A stretch of DNA of 64,000 nt from Alphaproteobacteria bacterium (GCA_005883305.1 VBAC01000001.1:1550001-1614000); one strand, 5' to 3'. Positions 35,274 to 44,205 are shown, counted from the stretch's first letter. The notes: generated from the sequence alone by a model not told the origin. Program-made: numbers and translations.

Positions 35274-36875
35274 TCAATCCAAATTCTTTCCCGATGTCTC
35301 CGGCAGCCAGAAGAAGGTGACGAACAGCGCCATGGCGACGACGGCGATCGTGTACCACAGGCCCGAGAAGGGATCGCCCGTCCGGGCGACGATATACTGG
35401 CTGATGAACGGCAGGAAGCCGCCGAAATAGCCCGTTCCTATATGGTAGGGGATGGAGAGCGAGGTGTAGCGCATCCGCGCCGGGAACATCTCGACCAGCA
35501 GCGCCGCGACCGGCCCGTAGGTCATCCCCGAAAGCATTCCGATGACGATGATCGCCAGAACGACCTGGAGAGCGCTCGAAAGAGTCGGCCTCGTCTTTTC
35601 GAGCTTGTAGCCTGCGCGGGCGAGCGCGGCGTCGAGCGCGGCGGAATCGTCCGCGCTGACCACCGCCGCTCCGACCCTCAGCTGGTAGGAATCGCCGCTC
35701 CAGCCGGGCGCCGCGACCAGCCTGTAGGAGATTCCGCGCCGGGTCAGCGCATCGAGCGCGCGGCCGCAGGGCGTCGCCTGGCGCTGGGCGAAGGGATCGT
35801 AGGAGCAGTTCGTCCCCTGAACGGTGACGGGATTGCGATCCCTCGCCTCTGCCAGCTCCGGATTGGCGGCGTTCGCCATCCAGTAGAACAAGGGGAACAT
35901 GAGGACGATGGTCAACGCGTATCCCGCGACGATCGGCGGCTTGCGCCCGATCCTGTCCGACAGCCAGCCGAACAGGACGAACCAGAACATCGAGAACATC
36001 GCCGCGACGCCGATGATCAGGCGCGCGGAGGTGTCCTCGATCCTCAGCGAATTCTGCAGGAAATAGAGCGCCTGGAACTGGGCCGTGTACCAGATCACGG
36101 TGAGCCCGGCGGCGATCCCGAACAAAGCGACGAAGATCATCTTCAGCTGGTGGCGCCCGCGGAAGCTTTCCCTGAGTGGGTTGCGCGCGGTCTTGCCCGC
36201 AGCCTTCATCGCCTGGAAGACCGGGCTCTCCTTGAGCTTGAGGCGCACCCAAAGCGAGATGGCGAGCAGCAGGATCGAGATCAGGAACGGCAGACGCCAG
36301 GCCCATTGCTCGCGGGCCTCCGGCGCCACCAGCCAGTTCGATCCGAGCACCATCGCCACGCTCAGCAGGAAGCCGCCGATCACGCTCGCCTGGATGAAGC
36401 TGGTGTAAAGGCCCCTCCTGTGGCGCGGCGCGTGCTCCGCCACGTAGATCGCGGCGCCGCCATATTCGCCGCCGAGCGCGAGCCCCTGCAACAGGCGGCA
36501 GGTGACGAGCATGACCGGCGCCGCCAGTCCCACCTGGGCGTAGGTCGGCAGCACCCCGACCGCGGCGGTCGCGATGCCCATCAGGGTGATGGTGATCAGG
36601 AAGGTATATTTGCGGCCCAGCCTGTCGCCGAGGACTCCGAACAGGATCGCGCCGATCGGCCTGACGCCGAAGCCCGCGCCGAACGTCGCCAGCGTCAGCA
36701 GCAGCGCCGCGGTCGGGTTGGCGGTGGGAAAGAAATGGGCGGCGATGACCGGCGCCAGCGTGCCGTAGATGAAGAAATCATACCATTCGAAGACCGTGCC
36801 GAGCGAGGACGCGACGATCACCAGCCGGTCGCGCTTCGCGTCGACCACATAATCGTCCGCCGCGGCGTCCGTCAT
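35274..36875 (-). CDS. Major facilitator transporter, metabolite:proton symporter (MHS) type
   Basis: A 533-residue inner-membrane transporter with 12 predicted helices. MHS/MFS marks include GTVFEWYDFFIYG near residue 28, GDRLGRKYTFLIT near 80 (loop 2-3 signature), RLLQGLALGGEYGGA near 130, and GWLSDRIGRKPPI near 310. A soluble insert of roughly 90 residues (about 335-425, with two cysteines) sits between helices in the second half and is predicted outside the cytoplasm; it is larger than in standard MHS members. Substrates of the family include dicarboxylates, betaine and shikimate; none can be chosen here. The ATG follows AAAGGGAGGGACGGG. Confidence 0.9.
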   Translation of the reverse strand: MTDAAADDYVVDAKRDRLVIVASSLGTVFEWYDFFIYGTLAPVIAAHFFPTANPTAALLLTLATFGAGFGVRPIGAILFGVLGDRLGRKYTFLITITLMGIATAAVGVLPTYAQVGLAAPVMLVTCRLLQGLALGGEYGGAAIYVAEHAPRHRRGLYTSFIQASVIGGFLLSVAMVLGSNWLVAPEAREQWAWRLPFLISILLLAISLWVRLKLKESPVFQAMKAAGKTARNPLRESFRGRHQLKMIFVALFGIAAGLTVIWYTAQFQALYFLQNSLRIEDTSARLIIGVAAMFSMFWFVLFGWLSDRIGRKPPIVAGYALTIVLMFPLFYWMANAANPELAEARDRNPVTVQGTNCSYDPFAQRQATPCGRALDALTRRGISYRLVAAPGWSGDSYQLRVGAAVVSADDSAALDAALARAGYKLEKTRPTLSSALQVVLAIIVIGMLSGMTYGPVAALLVEMFPARMRYTSLSIPYHIGTGYFGGFLPFISQYIVARTGDPFSGLWYTIAVVAMALFVTFFWLPETSGKNLD

Positions 36876-37023
36876 CCCGTCCCTCCCTTTTGCGCGAGCT
36901 TAGGCGGTGAAGCTTCGCCGGAGCAAGGTCCATCGGAGCGTCTTCGACCGGCGCCGCAATGGTTCGGCCTTTGATTGACATCGCGCGCCCATCGCCCATG
37001 ATCCGGCCGGGGGGACGAAGCCG

Positions 37024-37506
37024 ATGCCCTGCACGATCCAGATCGCCGACGCCGTTCCCGCGTTCACGGCGACGGTTTACGACCTGTCGAAGATGATCGT
37101 CATTCCCGGCTGGCTGCTGCTCGCCGCGAGCCTGTTCGCGCCTGCTTGGCGGCCGGCCCTGTGGAAGCTGACCCAGTTCGTGCTCCCGGCCCTCCTCTGC
37201 CTCCTTTACCTGCTCATGGTCTGGGACGGACGCGGCGGCTTCGACGATTTCGGCGCTCTGACCTTCTTCAGGCTCGAAGGCGTGAGCTGCCTCTATCGGA
37301 ATTTCAGCGCCCTCAACGCCGGCTGGCTTCATTTCCTCGCGCTCGATCTCTTCGCCGCGACTCTGATCGTGCGCGACGGGCTGGAGCGCGGCATGCCGAG
37401 GCTGCTGCTCTTGCTGCTTCTGCCGCTGATCATGATGCTCGCCCCGGCCGGCCTGCTGCTCTACATCGTCCTGCGCTTCGCCCTTCGGCCCAGGCCCGCC
37501 ATCTAG
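37024..37506 (+). CDS. DUF4281 / ABA4-like membrane protein
   Basis: A 160-residue protein with four predicted membrane helices: about 22-40, 48-66, a helix at 97-115 and 124-150. The motif NAGWLHFLALDLFAATLIVRD around residues 97-117 matches the core W.HFLA.DLF......D of the ABA4-like (DUF4281) family, known in plants for a role in neoxanthin synthesis. The bacterial role is unknown. ATG 37024 follows GGGGGGACGAAG. Sphingomonads make carotenoids, so a pigment link is possible, but no carotenoid gene is nearby. Confidence 0.72.
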   Translation: MPCTIQIADAVPAFTATVYDLSKMIVIPGWLLLAASLFAPAWRPALWKLTQFVLPALLCLLYLLMVWDGRGGFDDFGALTFFRLEGVSCLYRNFSALNAGWLHFLALDLFAATLIVRDGLERGMPRLLLLLLLPLIMMLAPAGLLLYIVLRFALRPRPAI

Positions 37507-37527
37507 AGCGGAATTCGACCGGGCGCT

Positions 37528-37665
37528 GTTCCCCGGCGGAGGCCGGGGTCCAGGAGCCCAAGGCTTTTTGCAGTGGCGTCCCGAGCCCGGCGAGCGCCGG
37601 GCCTGGGCCCCGACCTTGGGTCCCATCAAAGTAGTACTTTGATGGGGGCCCTTTCGCCGGGGAAC
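37528..37665. repeat. Palindromic repeat, GTTCCCCGGCG family, interrupted by a nested element
   Basis: Left arm GTTCCCCGGCGGAGGCCGGG followed by GTCCAGG; right arm GGCCTGGGCCCCGACCTT, then the nested palindrome at 37618-37651, then TTTCGCCGGGGAAC. A further internal hairpin GAGCCCGGCGAGCGCCGGGC sits in the loop. Same outer arms as the element at 23773-23838. It lies between the convergent ABA4-like and GFA genes. Confidence 0.87.
37618..37651. repeat. Nested mini-palindrome with AAAGTAGTACTTT core (copy 2)
   Basis: A 34-base palindrome: GGGTCCCATC, then the core AAAGTAGTACTTT, then GATGGGGGCCC. It splits the sequence CCTTTCG of the host repeat's right arm (GACCTT before, TTTCG after), the same spot interrupted in copy 1. 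Foot and core match copies 1 and 3, while the two or three base pairs between them differ in a compensated way. Confidence 0.8.
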
Positions 37666-37668
37666 GTC

Positions 37669-38058
37669 TCAAGCCAATCCGGTTCGAGCCTCATCGAGCA
37701 TATCCGCTGCTCGCTCCCAATCGCGACCGTCGAAGGACTGGACGGTCACGTGGAGGCCCGAGGCGTCGTCGAGCGCGTTGAGGTTCACGCTCCACGCGTC
37801 GGGGTGCGAACGGGGCTGGTAGAAGCTCTTGATGCCGCAGACCGAGCAGAACAGGTGATCGGCCGCTTCCGTGCCGAAGCGGTAGCTGGTCAGAACCTCC
37901 CCGCCCGACAGGAGCTGGAAATCGCCATGCGGCACGATCAGGTGGAGGAATCCGGTCGCCGCGCAGATCGAGCAATTGCAATCGAGCACGGTCACCGCCT
38001 CGGCCACCTCCGCCTCGAACCGCACCGCCCTGCAATGACAACCGCCCGCGATCTTCAT
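37669..38058 (-). CDS. GFA/CENP-V domain protein (glutathione-dependent formaldehyde-activating enzyme family)
   Basis: A 129-residue zinc protein with the full cysteine pattern of the GFA fold: GGCHCRAVRF (C7, C9), then CNCSIC (C27, C29, C32), then LFCSVCGI near residue 70. The family includes Gfa, proposed to condense glutathione with formaldehyde, and many members without a proven activity. It is divergent from the hypoxanthine-DNA glycosylase gene, the two start codons being only two bases apart. Confidence 0.9.
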   Translation of the reverse strand: MKIAGGCHCRAVRFEAEVAEAVTVLDCNCSICAATGFLHLIVPHGDFQLLSGGEVLTSYRFGTEAADHLFCSVCGIKSFYQPRSHPDAWSVNLNALDDASGLHVTVQSFDGRDWERAADMLDEARTGLA

Positions 38059-38060
38059 AG

Positions 38061-38555
38061 ATGGGGCTCATGCACCATTGCTTCCCGCCCGTCACCCGCC
38101 CCGACACGCGCCTCCTGGTTCTCGGGAGCCTTCCGGGCGCGGTCTCGCTCGCTCGGCAGCGTTATTACGCCCACCCGCAGAATCAGTTCTGGCGGCTGAT
38201 CGGGGCGGTGATCCAGCGTGATCTGGGGCCCCTTTCCTACGAGGCGCGGCTGGAGGCGTTGCTCGACGCGGGCGTGGGGCTGTGGGACACGGTCGCGGCG
38301 GCCACGCGGGAGGGCAGCCTCGACGCCGACATCCGGCTGCACGAGGCGAGCGACCTCGCGGGGCTGGTGGCAACCCTGCCCAGGCTCCAGGCGATCGGTT
38401 TCAACGGCGGCACTTCGGCGCGGATCGGGCGGAGCCGGCTTGCGGATGTCCCTTCCATCGCCCTGATCGACCTGCCCTCGAGCAGCCCGGCTTATGCCAG
38501 CTTGCCCTTCGAGCGGAAGCGCGAGGCCTGGCTCGCCCTGCGCGCCTATCTCTGA
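38061..38555 (+). CDS. Hypoxanthine-DNA glycosylase, UDG superfamily family 6
   Basis: A 164-residue base-excision repair enzyme of the uracil-DNA glycosylase superfamily, predicted to remove deoxyinosine. Diagnostic parts are LLVLGSLPGAVSLARQRYYAHPQNQFW, of which the key pieces are GSLPG and YYAHPQN.FW, then GLWDTVAAATREGSLDADI, IGFNGGTSARI and DLPSSSPAYA. These match the family called DNA-deoxyinosine glycosylase. ATG 38061 or ATG 38070 could be used; the conserved part starts after both. Its end overlaps cysQ on the other strand by ten bases. Confidence 0.87.
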   Translation: MGLMHHCFPPVTRPDTRLLVLGSLPGAVSLARQRYYAHPQNQFWRLIGAVIQRDLGPLSYEARLEALLDAGVGLWDTVAAATREGSLDADIRLHEASDLAGLVATLPRLQAIGFNGGTSARIGRSRLADVPSIALIDLPSSSPAYASLPFERKREAWLALRAYL

Positions 38556-39274
38556 CGGCGGAAGTCGAGCACCTTCGCCGCCAGATCCGGCCGGCCGATG
38601 AGAAGGTCCGGAATCGACGTGTCGGCCTGGTTGTAGACGAACGGGCTGCCGTCGAGCCGGCTCGCATGGAGGCCCGCACCGAGCGCTACCGCGGCCGGCG
38701 CGCAATTGTCCCATTCGTGCTGCCCGCCCGAATGATAATAGAGATCCGCGTCCCCCGAGACGATCGCCATGGCCTTCGCTCCGGCCGAGCCCATCGGCAC
38801 CAGATCGGCGCCGAGCAGTGCGGCTATCTCCTCCACCTCCACCGGCGGCCGAGTCCGGCTGACCAGCAGCTTCGGCCGGCCCTGACCGAACGTGGGCGAA
38901 ACCACGCGGTCGGAGCGGAACAGCTTGCCGAGCGCCGGCATCGCCACCGCGCCGATCCGCGGCGCGCCGTCCACCGCAAGCGCCACATGCACGGCCCAGT
39001 CGCTTCGCCCTTCCGAATATTCGCGGGTGCCGTCGAGCGGGTCGACGATCCACACGCGCGATCGTTCGAGGCGCCTCCGGTCGTCGAGGCTTTCCTCCGA
39101 GAGCACCGCATCGGCCGGCCGCCATTCGGCCAGGCCCGTGAGGATGAAGGCGTTGGCGACCTTGTCCGCGATATGGCCGAGCCCCGCCCCGGCGAGCAGG
39201 CCGCTCCGCCGCTGCTCGATCAGCAGGCGGCCCGCTTCCTCAGCCAGATGCGCCGCCAGATCTTCGTCGGTCAA
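38546..39274 (-). CDS. cysQ: 3'(2'),5'-bisphosphate nucleotidase CysQ
   Basis: A 242-residue inositol-monophosphatase-fold phosphatase that clears phosphoadenosine phosphate from sulfate assimilation. Metal-binding motifs are SEES near residue 60 (VLSEESLDD), WIVDPLDGTREY (about 75-86) and, near 190, GGQHEWDNCAPAAVA. A few residues in the N-terminal helix are less typical, but the three motifs are intact. Convergent with the glycosylase gene. Confidence 0.9.
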   Translation of the reverse strand: MTDEDLAAHLAEEAGRLLIEQRRSGLLAGAGLGHIADKVANAFILTGLAEWRPADAVLSEESLDDRRRLERSRVWIVDPLDGTREYSEGRSDWAVHVALAVDGAPRIGAVAMPALGKLFRSDRVVSPTFGQGRPKLLVSRTRPPVEVEEIAALLGADLVPMGSAGAKAMAIVSGDADLYYHSGGQHEWDNCAPAAVALGAGLHASRLDGSPFVYNQADTSIPDLLIGRPDLAAKVLDFRRQR

Positions 39275-39387
39275 AAGGCCGCTCCTTCAGGCTCCGTAGT
39301 CGGCCGCGTTAAACAGGGTTAACGGCTTCTTTACCATATCCCGTATAACTACTGTGCCCGCGGGATCATTTCCCGGGGGGATTTGAG

Positions 39388-39744
39388 ATGATTATCTATC
39401 TGACCGCGGCCTTGCTGGCCGGTTCGAAGCTGCACATCGATCGCGACAACCTCGACGTGCAGGCGCGCGCAGAGGCGTTGCAGCCCCGCGAGCGCGCCCG
39501 CACCGCGCAGCCGGTCCGCCGGCCCGCGCCTCGCCGCGCCTCTGGAGGCAACGCTCTCGATCTCGCTCAGATCACGACGATATGCCGAGCGGCGGGCGAC
39601 CAGCCGAACCCCGGCGAGTTCGTCGGCCGCCTGAGCAGCGCCTACGGCCTCAGCGGCGACGACAGCGCCTCGCTTCGCGCAAGCTGCGCCGCCTACCTTG
39701 CGGGCCGTGCCGACGCGCGCAGGTCGGGTGGAAGCGCGCGCTAG
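39388..39744 (+). CDS. Hypothetical protein, 118 aa
   Basis: I do not recognise this protein. A short hydrophobic N-terminus (MIIYLTAALLAGS) may be a leader, followed by an Arg/Ala-rich segment (residues 25-50) and a predicted helical domain with two cysteines (TTICRAAGDQPNPGEFVGRL; LRASCAAYLAGRA). The ATG follows GGGGGGATTTGAG. It stands alone between cysQ (divergent) and wecB, 58 bases upstream of the latter. Confidence 0.5.
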   Translation: MIIYLTAALLAGSKLHIDRDNLDVQARAEALQPRERARTAQPVRRPAPRRASGGNALDLAQITTICRAAGDQPNPGEFVGRLSSAYGLSGDDSASLRASCAAYLAGRADARRSGGSAR

Positions 39745-39802
39745 ATTTCCCTCTTTTCGACGACAACGAGTTGTGTTTATCTGAGTCCCTGGGGGGCTCG
39801 GC

Positions 39803-40912
39803 ATGAAATTGCTGTCGATTTTCGGAACGCGTCCAGAAGCCGTGAAGATGGCGCCGATCCTACTGGCGCTCGATTTGGAGCTATTTGTTGAATCGATCGT
39901 CTGCGTCACCGGCCAACACCGGGCGCTGCTTGATCAGGTGCTCGACTATTTCTCGATCGTTCCGGATTTCGATCTCGGGGCCATGGAGCCCGGTCAAAGC
40001 CTGAACGCGCTCCTCGCCCGCCTGATTGCAGGGATCGACAGCGTGATCGATGCGGCGAAGCCCGATTGGATCCTCGTCCAGGGCGACACATCGAGCGCGC
40101 TTGCGGGGGCCTGGGCCGCCTTCCAGCGCGGCATCCCGGTCGCCCATGTGGAGGCGGGGCTTCGGACATACCGCAGGACGGCGCCCTTTCCCGAGGAGGT
40201 CAACCGGCGCGCGATCGCGCTAATGAGCGACCTGCATTTCACCCCGACCCCGGCCGCCAAGGCCAATCTCATGGCCGAGCGCCTCACGGGCGAGGTGTTC
40301 GTCACCGGCAATACCGGGATCGACGCTCTCAAGCTGGTGCTGGCCCGGCTCGGCGACGAGGAGGCGCCCGCGGAGCCGCGCCGCAAGACGATCCTCGTCA
40401 CCTGTCACCGGCGCGAAAGCTTCGGCTTGCCCTTCGCGTCGATCTGCGCGGCGATCGAGCGGCTCGCCCAGCGCGGGGACGTGGAGATCGTCTTTCCGCG
40501 CCATCCCAATCCGGCCCTCGACGGCGCCGCCGGCCGGCTGCGCAACCTGCCGCCGCAAAACCTGCCGGATTTCGTCCGGCTGATGCGCGGGGCCGATCTC
40601 GTTCTGACCGATTCCGGCGGCATCCAGGAAGAGGCGGCGACGCTCGGCAAGCCGGTCGTCGTGCTTCGCGAAGGGACCGAGCGGCCGGAGGGCCTGTCGG
40701 CCGGCGCCGCCATTCTGGTCGGCAGCGATCCCGACCGCATCGTCCGAGCCGCCGAGGCCGTTCTCGACCGCGCCGCGCAGCCCAGCCGCCCCTCCGAAAT
40801 CTACGGGGACGGACACGCGGCGCGGCGAATAGTGGATGCCCTGCTCGGCAGGCCGATCGAGGAGTTCGCGCCGGAGGTCCCGGCCCGTGACCCGCTGCTC
40901 CAATTCGGCTAG
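39803..40912 (+). CDS. wecB: UDP-N-acetylglucosamine 2-epimerase (non-hydrolysing)
   Basis: A 369-residue GT-B-fold epimerase that converts UDP-GlcNAc to UDP-ManNAc for surface polysaccharides. Family marks: SIFGTRPEAVKMAPI at the start, VCVTGQHRALLDQVL, VQGDTSSALAGAWAAF, HVEAGLRTY near residue 115, VTCHRRESFG near 200 and LTDSGGIQEEAATLGKPVVVLR near 270. No other polysaccharide genes are adjacent; the next gene overlaps its end by 26 bases if the GTG at 40887 is used. Confidence 0.95.
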   Translation: MKLLSIFGTRPEAVKMAPILLALDLELFVESIVCVTGQHRALLDQVLDYFSIVPDFDLGAMEPGQSLNALLARLIAGIDSVIDAAKPDWILVQGDTSSALAGAWAAFQRGIPVAHVEAGLRTYRRTAPFPEEVNRRAIALMSDLHFTPTPAAKANLMAERLTGEVFVTGNTGIDALKLVLARLGDEEAPAEPRRKTILVTCHRRESFGLPFASICAAIERLAQRGDVEIVFPRHPNPALDGAAGRLRNLPPQNLPDFVRLMRGADLVLTDSGGIQEEAATLGKPVVVLREGTERPEGLSAGAAILVGSDPDRIVRAAEAVLDRAAQPSRPSEIYGDGHAARRIVDALLGRPIEEFAPEVPARDPLLQFG

Positions 40913-42008
40913 CGCCTGCCCGGTGACGGGCGCGGATTTCCTGATCGTCGGCGGCGGCATCGCGGGCCTGTCGGCCGGCGCCCGGCTCGCCCGCCACGGC
41001 CGAGTCGTGGTGCTGGAGGCCGAGGATGCGATCGGCTATCACAGCTCGGGCCGAAGCGTTTCCTTCAGCCATTACGGAATCGGCGCCGCCACGGTCCGAG
41101 CGCTCACCGCCCACAGCCGCGATTTCTTCACGCCGCCATTCGCCGCGGCCTTCCCCACGCTCTACTTCGCGGACATCGAAAATCTGGAGAGGCTCGAGAC
41201 GCTGGCCGCGGGGATGGCCCGGGTGACGGATGCCATTCGAGTCGTCGACGTCCCGGAAATGGCCCGTTTGTTCCCGCCGCTGCGCCCGAGCGCGATACGC
41301 GGGCTGCTCGATCCTGCCGGGCTGAAGCTCGACGCGGATCTCATCCTCCAGCATCTCGCCAGACAGATTCGGAGCGGCGGCGGCCAGGTCCTGAAGGGCA
41401 AGCGAGCCGCGAGCATCAATCCGGGCTGGACCGTTAGAACCGAGGACGGAGTCGAATTTTCCGCGCCGGTCCTGGTCAACGCGGCCGGCGCCTGGGCCGA
41501 TCGCATCGCCGCTCTGGCCGGAGTGGCGCCGCTCGGCCTCAGCCCCCGCCGGCGAACGATCATCGTGGTCGAGGCGCCGCCGGAAGCGTCGAGCTGGCCG
41601 TTCGCGCACAGCGTCGCCGGGGATTTCTACCTGCTGCCAGAGGCGGGCCGATTGCTCGTCTCGCCCGTCGACGAGGTGCCGGACGATCCCTGCGACGCCC
41701 GGCCCGACGACTACGACGTCGCCCTCGCCGCCGACCGGCTCGAACACTATACGACCATCGCCGCGAAGCGGATCGTCCACCGCTGGGCGGGCCTTCGCAC
41801 CTTCACGCACGACCGCGTTCCAACAGCCGGCTTCGCGCCGGACGCGCCGGGCTTCTTCTGGCTGGCCGGCCAAGGCGGCTACGGCTTCCAGACCGGACCC
41901 GCCATGGCCGAGATCGCCGAGGCGCTGATCGCGGGCGTGCCGTGGCCGAAAGGACTTGCGCGGCGAGGTGTATTAGTGGAACAAGTCGCTCCGGGACGAA
42001 GCACCTAA
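40887..42008 (+). CDS. FAD-dependent oxidoreductase, DAO family
   Basis: A 373-residue flavoprotein of the D-amino-acid oxidase/glycine oxidase superfamily. The dinucleotide motif is FLIVGGGIAGLSAGARLA, then VVVLEAE and YHSSGRSVSFSHYG, where FAD should bind. The C-terminal signature is WLAGQGGYGFQTGPAMAEI. The nearest functional classes are D-amino-acid dehydrogenases and related enzymes; the substrate is not fixed. GTG 40887 has GGAGG nine bases upstream and gives a 26-base overlap with wecB. GTG 40923 would start right at the Rossmann fold and is the alternative. Confidence 0.85.
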   Translation: MTRCSNSASACPVTGADFLIVGGGIAGLSAGARLARHGRVVVLEAEDAIGYHSSGRSVSFSHYGIGAATVRALTAHSRDFFTPPFAAAFPTLYFADIENLERLETLAAGMARVTDAIRVVDVPEMARLFPPLRPSAIRGLLDPAGLKLDADLILQHLARQIRSGGGQVLKGKRAASINPGWTVRTEDGVEFSAPVLVNAAGAWADRIAALAGVAPLGLSPRRRTIIVVEAPPEASSWPFAHSVAGDFYLLPEAGRLLVSPVDEVPDDPCDARPDDYDVALAADRLEHYTTIAAKRIVHRWAGLRTFTHDRVPTAGFAPDAPGFFWLAGQGGYGFQTGPAMAEIAEALIAGVPWPKGLARRGVLVEQVAPGRST

Positions 42009-42039
42009 TCTTCAAGCCAGAACGAGCCGCGCGCCAGCC

Positions 42040-44205
42040 TTGTCCACCAGCCCTCCCCCCGATCTCGGCATCTCGCCCGACACCTGGACGACCATGTCCG
42101 CGAAGGACCGCGCGCGGATCGAACAGGCCGCGCACGAGCTGGCCAAGGTGCGCGGGCTCGCCGAGGCGCAGTTTCGCGACGACACAGAACGCGCCTTCGG
42201 CGGCCAGGGACTGGCCTGGGACGCCGTCGAGCCGCCGGTGCGCGCTTATTATCTCAATCGCGCCTACGACCGGGTCCGCCCGGTTTCGCTGACGCCGGAG
42301 GATCTCGACGGGGGCAGCCCCGGCGTCGTCGAGACCATCGTCGCGCTTCACCGCCGCCGCCATGACCGCGCCAGCCGGATCATCCGCAAGGCGACCGGGG
42401 CCGTCCTGCGCGTCGCGGCCGCCGCTTTCATCCTGCTCGTCGGCTGGCTGGCGGTTACCGCGCCGCTCTCGCAATCGCTCCAGCCGATCGCCGCGCCGAG
42501 CTTCCTCGTCCTCGCCGCCGACGGCCAGCCCATCGCCCGGCGCGGCGCGGTGCGCGATGCGCCGGTGGACGTGATGAAGCTGCCGCCCCATGTCGGCCAG
42601 GCGTTCGTCGCCATCGAGGACCGCCGCTTCTTCCACCATGTCGGCATCGATCCCTGGGGCGTCGGCCGCGCGCTGTTCCGCAACTGGCGCTCCGGGCGCG
42701 TTCGCGAGGGCGGGTCGACGATCAGCCAGCAACTGGCAAAGACCAGCTTCACCGGCGGCGAGCGGACGATGGGCCGCAAGGCGCAGGAAGCGCTGATCAC
42801 CTTGTGGCTCGAAGCCCGGCTGAGCAAGGAGCAGATCCTCAGCCGCTATCTCTCCAACGTCTATTTCGGCAACAATATCTATGGCTTGCGTGCCGCCGCC
42901 CGCTATTATTTCAGCGTCCGTCCCGAGCAGCTGACGCTCGCCCAGGCGGCGATGCTGGCCGGCTTGGTCAACGCGCCCAACCGGCTCGCGCCGAACCGCA
43001 ATCTCGCCGGCGCCCAGCGCCGCGGCCGCCTCGTGCTCCAGGCGATGGCCGATATTGGCTATGTTGGCGAAGATCGGGCGCGGCGCACGCGCGGCGCCCA
43101 GCTTCGCCTCGCGCCCAGCGATAATCTGCCCACCGGCACCTATTTCGCCGACTGGATCCTCGCCAAAGTCGAACAGGCCGACCAGCAGGAATATGGCGAG
43201 CGACGGATCGCGACGACGCTCGACCGCCGGCTCCAGCGCAGCGCGATCCACGCCTTTCGCCGCGCGGGGCTCGGTTCGCGCCAGGCGGCGCTGGTGGCGA
43301 TGCGGCCCGACGGGCGGATCGTGGCGATGCTCGGCGGGCGCGATTATGCGCGCAGCCCCTACAACCGGGCGACGATGGGGCGGCGCCAGTCCGGATCGAC
43401 GTTCAAGCTGTTCGTCTATCTCGCCGCCCTGCGCTCCGGCATGAACCCCGATTCGCCGATCGAGGACAGCCCGATCACGATCGGCCGTTGGACGCCGCGA
43501 AACGCGAGCGGCACCTATCGCGGCAAGATCCCCCTGCGCGACGCCTTCGCCATGTCGAGCAATGTCGCCGCGGTGCGGCTCGCCCGGCAGGTCGGCATCG
43601 GCAACGTGATCCGCACCGCGCGCGACCTCGGAGTCACCGCGCCGATCCCGAACGACCCGAGCATCGCGCTCGGCACCTCCGGAGTCAGCCTGGTCGAGAT
43701 GACCGCCGCTTATGCCGCCGTGGCTGCGGGGCGCTACCCGGTGACCGCGCAGGGCTTGGACGAGCAGCAAGGCGAGGACCAGGATTTCCTCGCCGCCCTC
43801 CTTCACCGATCGCCTCCCATGCGCTCCGACCCCGCCTTTGCCGACATGCGCGCGATGCTCGGCTCTGCCGTCGCGGGCGGCACCGGGCGGGCAGCCGCGC
43901 TGCCGGTCGCGACCTTCGGCAAGACCGGCACGACGCAGGATTCGCGCGACGCTTTGTTCATCGGCTTCGCGGGAGACCTTGTCGTCGGCGTCTGGGTCGG
44001 CAATGACGACAACCGGCCGATGAACAATGTCGCCGGCGGCGGGTTGCCCGCGAGGATCTGGCGCAGCTTCATGATGGAGGCGCTCCGCCTCTCCGAGCCG
44101 CCGAGACCGCGCAAGCCGCCTGAAGAGGATGAAGACGAGTGGAAGGACGACAGCCTGGGGGAGACGATCGGCCGGGTGCTTCGGGACCTGGGCGTGACGG
44201 AATAG
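42040..44205 (+). CDS. Class A penicillin-binding protein 1 (transglycosylase/transpeptidase)
   Basis: A 721-residue bifunctional peptidoglycan synthase. An N-terminal cytoplasmic part of about 115 residues precedes one membrane helix (120-140). The transglycosylase domain (GT51) has catalytic E193 in AIEDRRFFHHVGID and the GGSTISQQLAK motif. The transpeptidase has S453-x-x-K456 (SGSTFK), S506-S-N508 and K628-T-G. The C-terminus is short and acidic. The start is taken as TTG 42040 because the residues before ATG 42094 look protein-like, but neither start has a strong ribosome-binding site. A tandem paralogue follows after 41 bases. Confidence 0.9.
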   Translation: MSTSPPPDLGISPDTWTTMSAKDRARIEQAAHELAKVRGLAEAQFRDDTERAFGGQGLAWDAVEPPVRAYYLNRAYDRVRPVSLTPEDLDGGSPGVVETIVALHRRRHDRASRIIRKATGAVLRVAAAAFILLVGWLAVTAPLSQSLQPIAAPSFLVLAADGQPIARRGAVRDAPVDVMKLPPHVGQAFVAIEDRRFFHHVGIDPWGVGRALFRNWRSGRVREGGSTISQQLAKTSFTGGERTMGRKAQEALITLWLEARLSKEQILSRYLSNVYFGNNIYGLRAAARYYFSVRPEQLTLAQAAMLAGLVNAPNRLAPNRNLAGAQRRGRLVLQAMADIGYVGEDRARRTRGAQLRLAPSDNLPTGTYFADWILAKVEQADQQEYGERRIATTLDRRLQRSAIHAFRRAGLGSRQAALVAMRPDGRIVAMLGGRDYARSPYNRATMGRRQSGSTFKLFVYLAALRSGMNPDSPIEDSPITIGRWTPRNASGTYRGKIPLRDAFAMSSNVAAVRLARQVGIGNVIRTARDLGVTAPIPNDPSIALGTSGVSLVEMTAAYAAVAAGRYPVTAQGLDEQQGEDQDFLAALLHRSPPMRSDPAFADMRAMLGSAVAGGTGRAAALPVATFGKTGTTQDSRDALFIGFAGDLVVGVWVGNDDNRPMNNVAGGGLPARIWRSFMMEALRLSEPPRPRKPPEEDEDEWKDDSLGETIGRVLRDLGVTE

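Noticed and set aside
39309-39323. A CtrA-like site, TTAA-N6-TTAAC, upstream of the 118-residue gene
   Set aside because: CtrA boxes need a seven-base spacer; here it is six. It may still be part of a promoter, but I cannot support the call.
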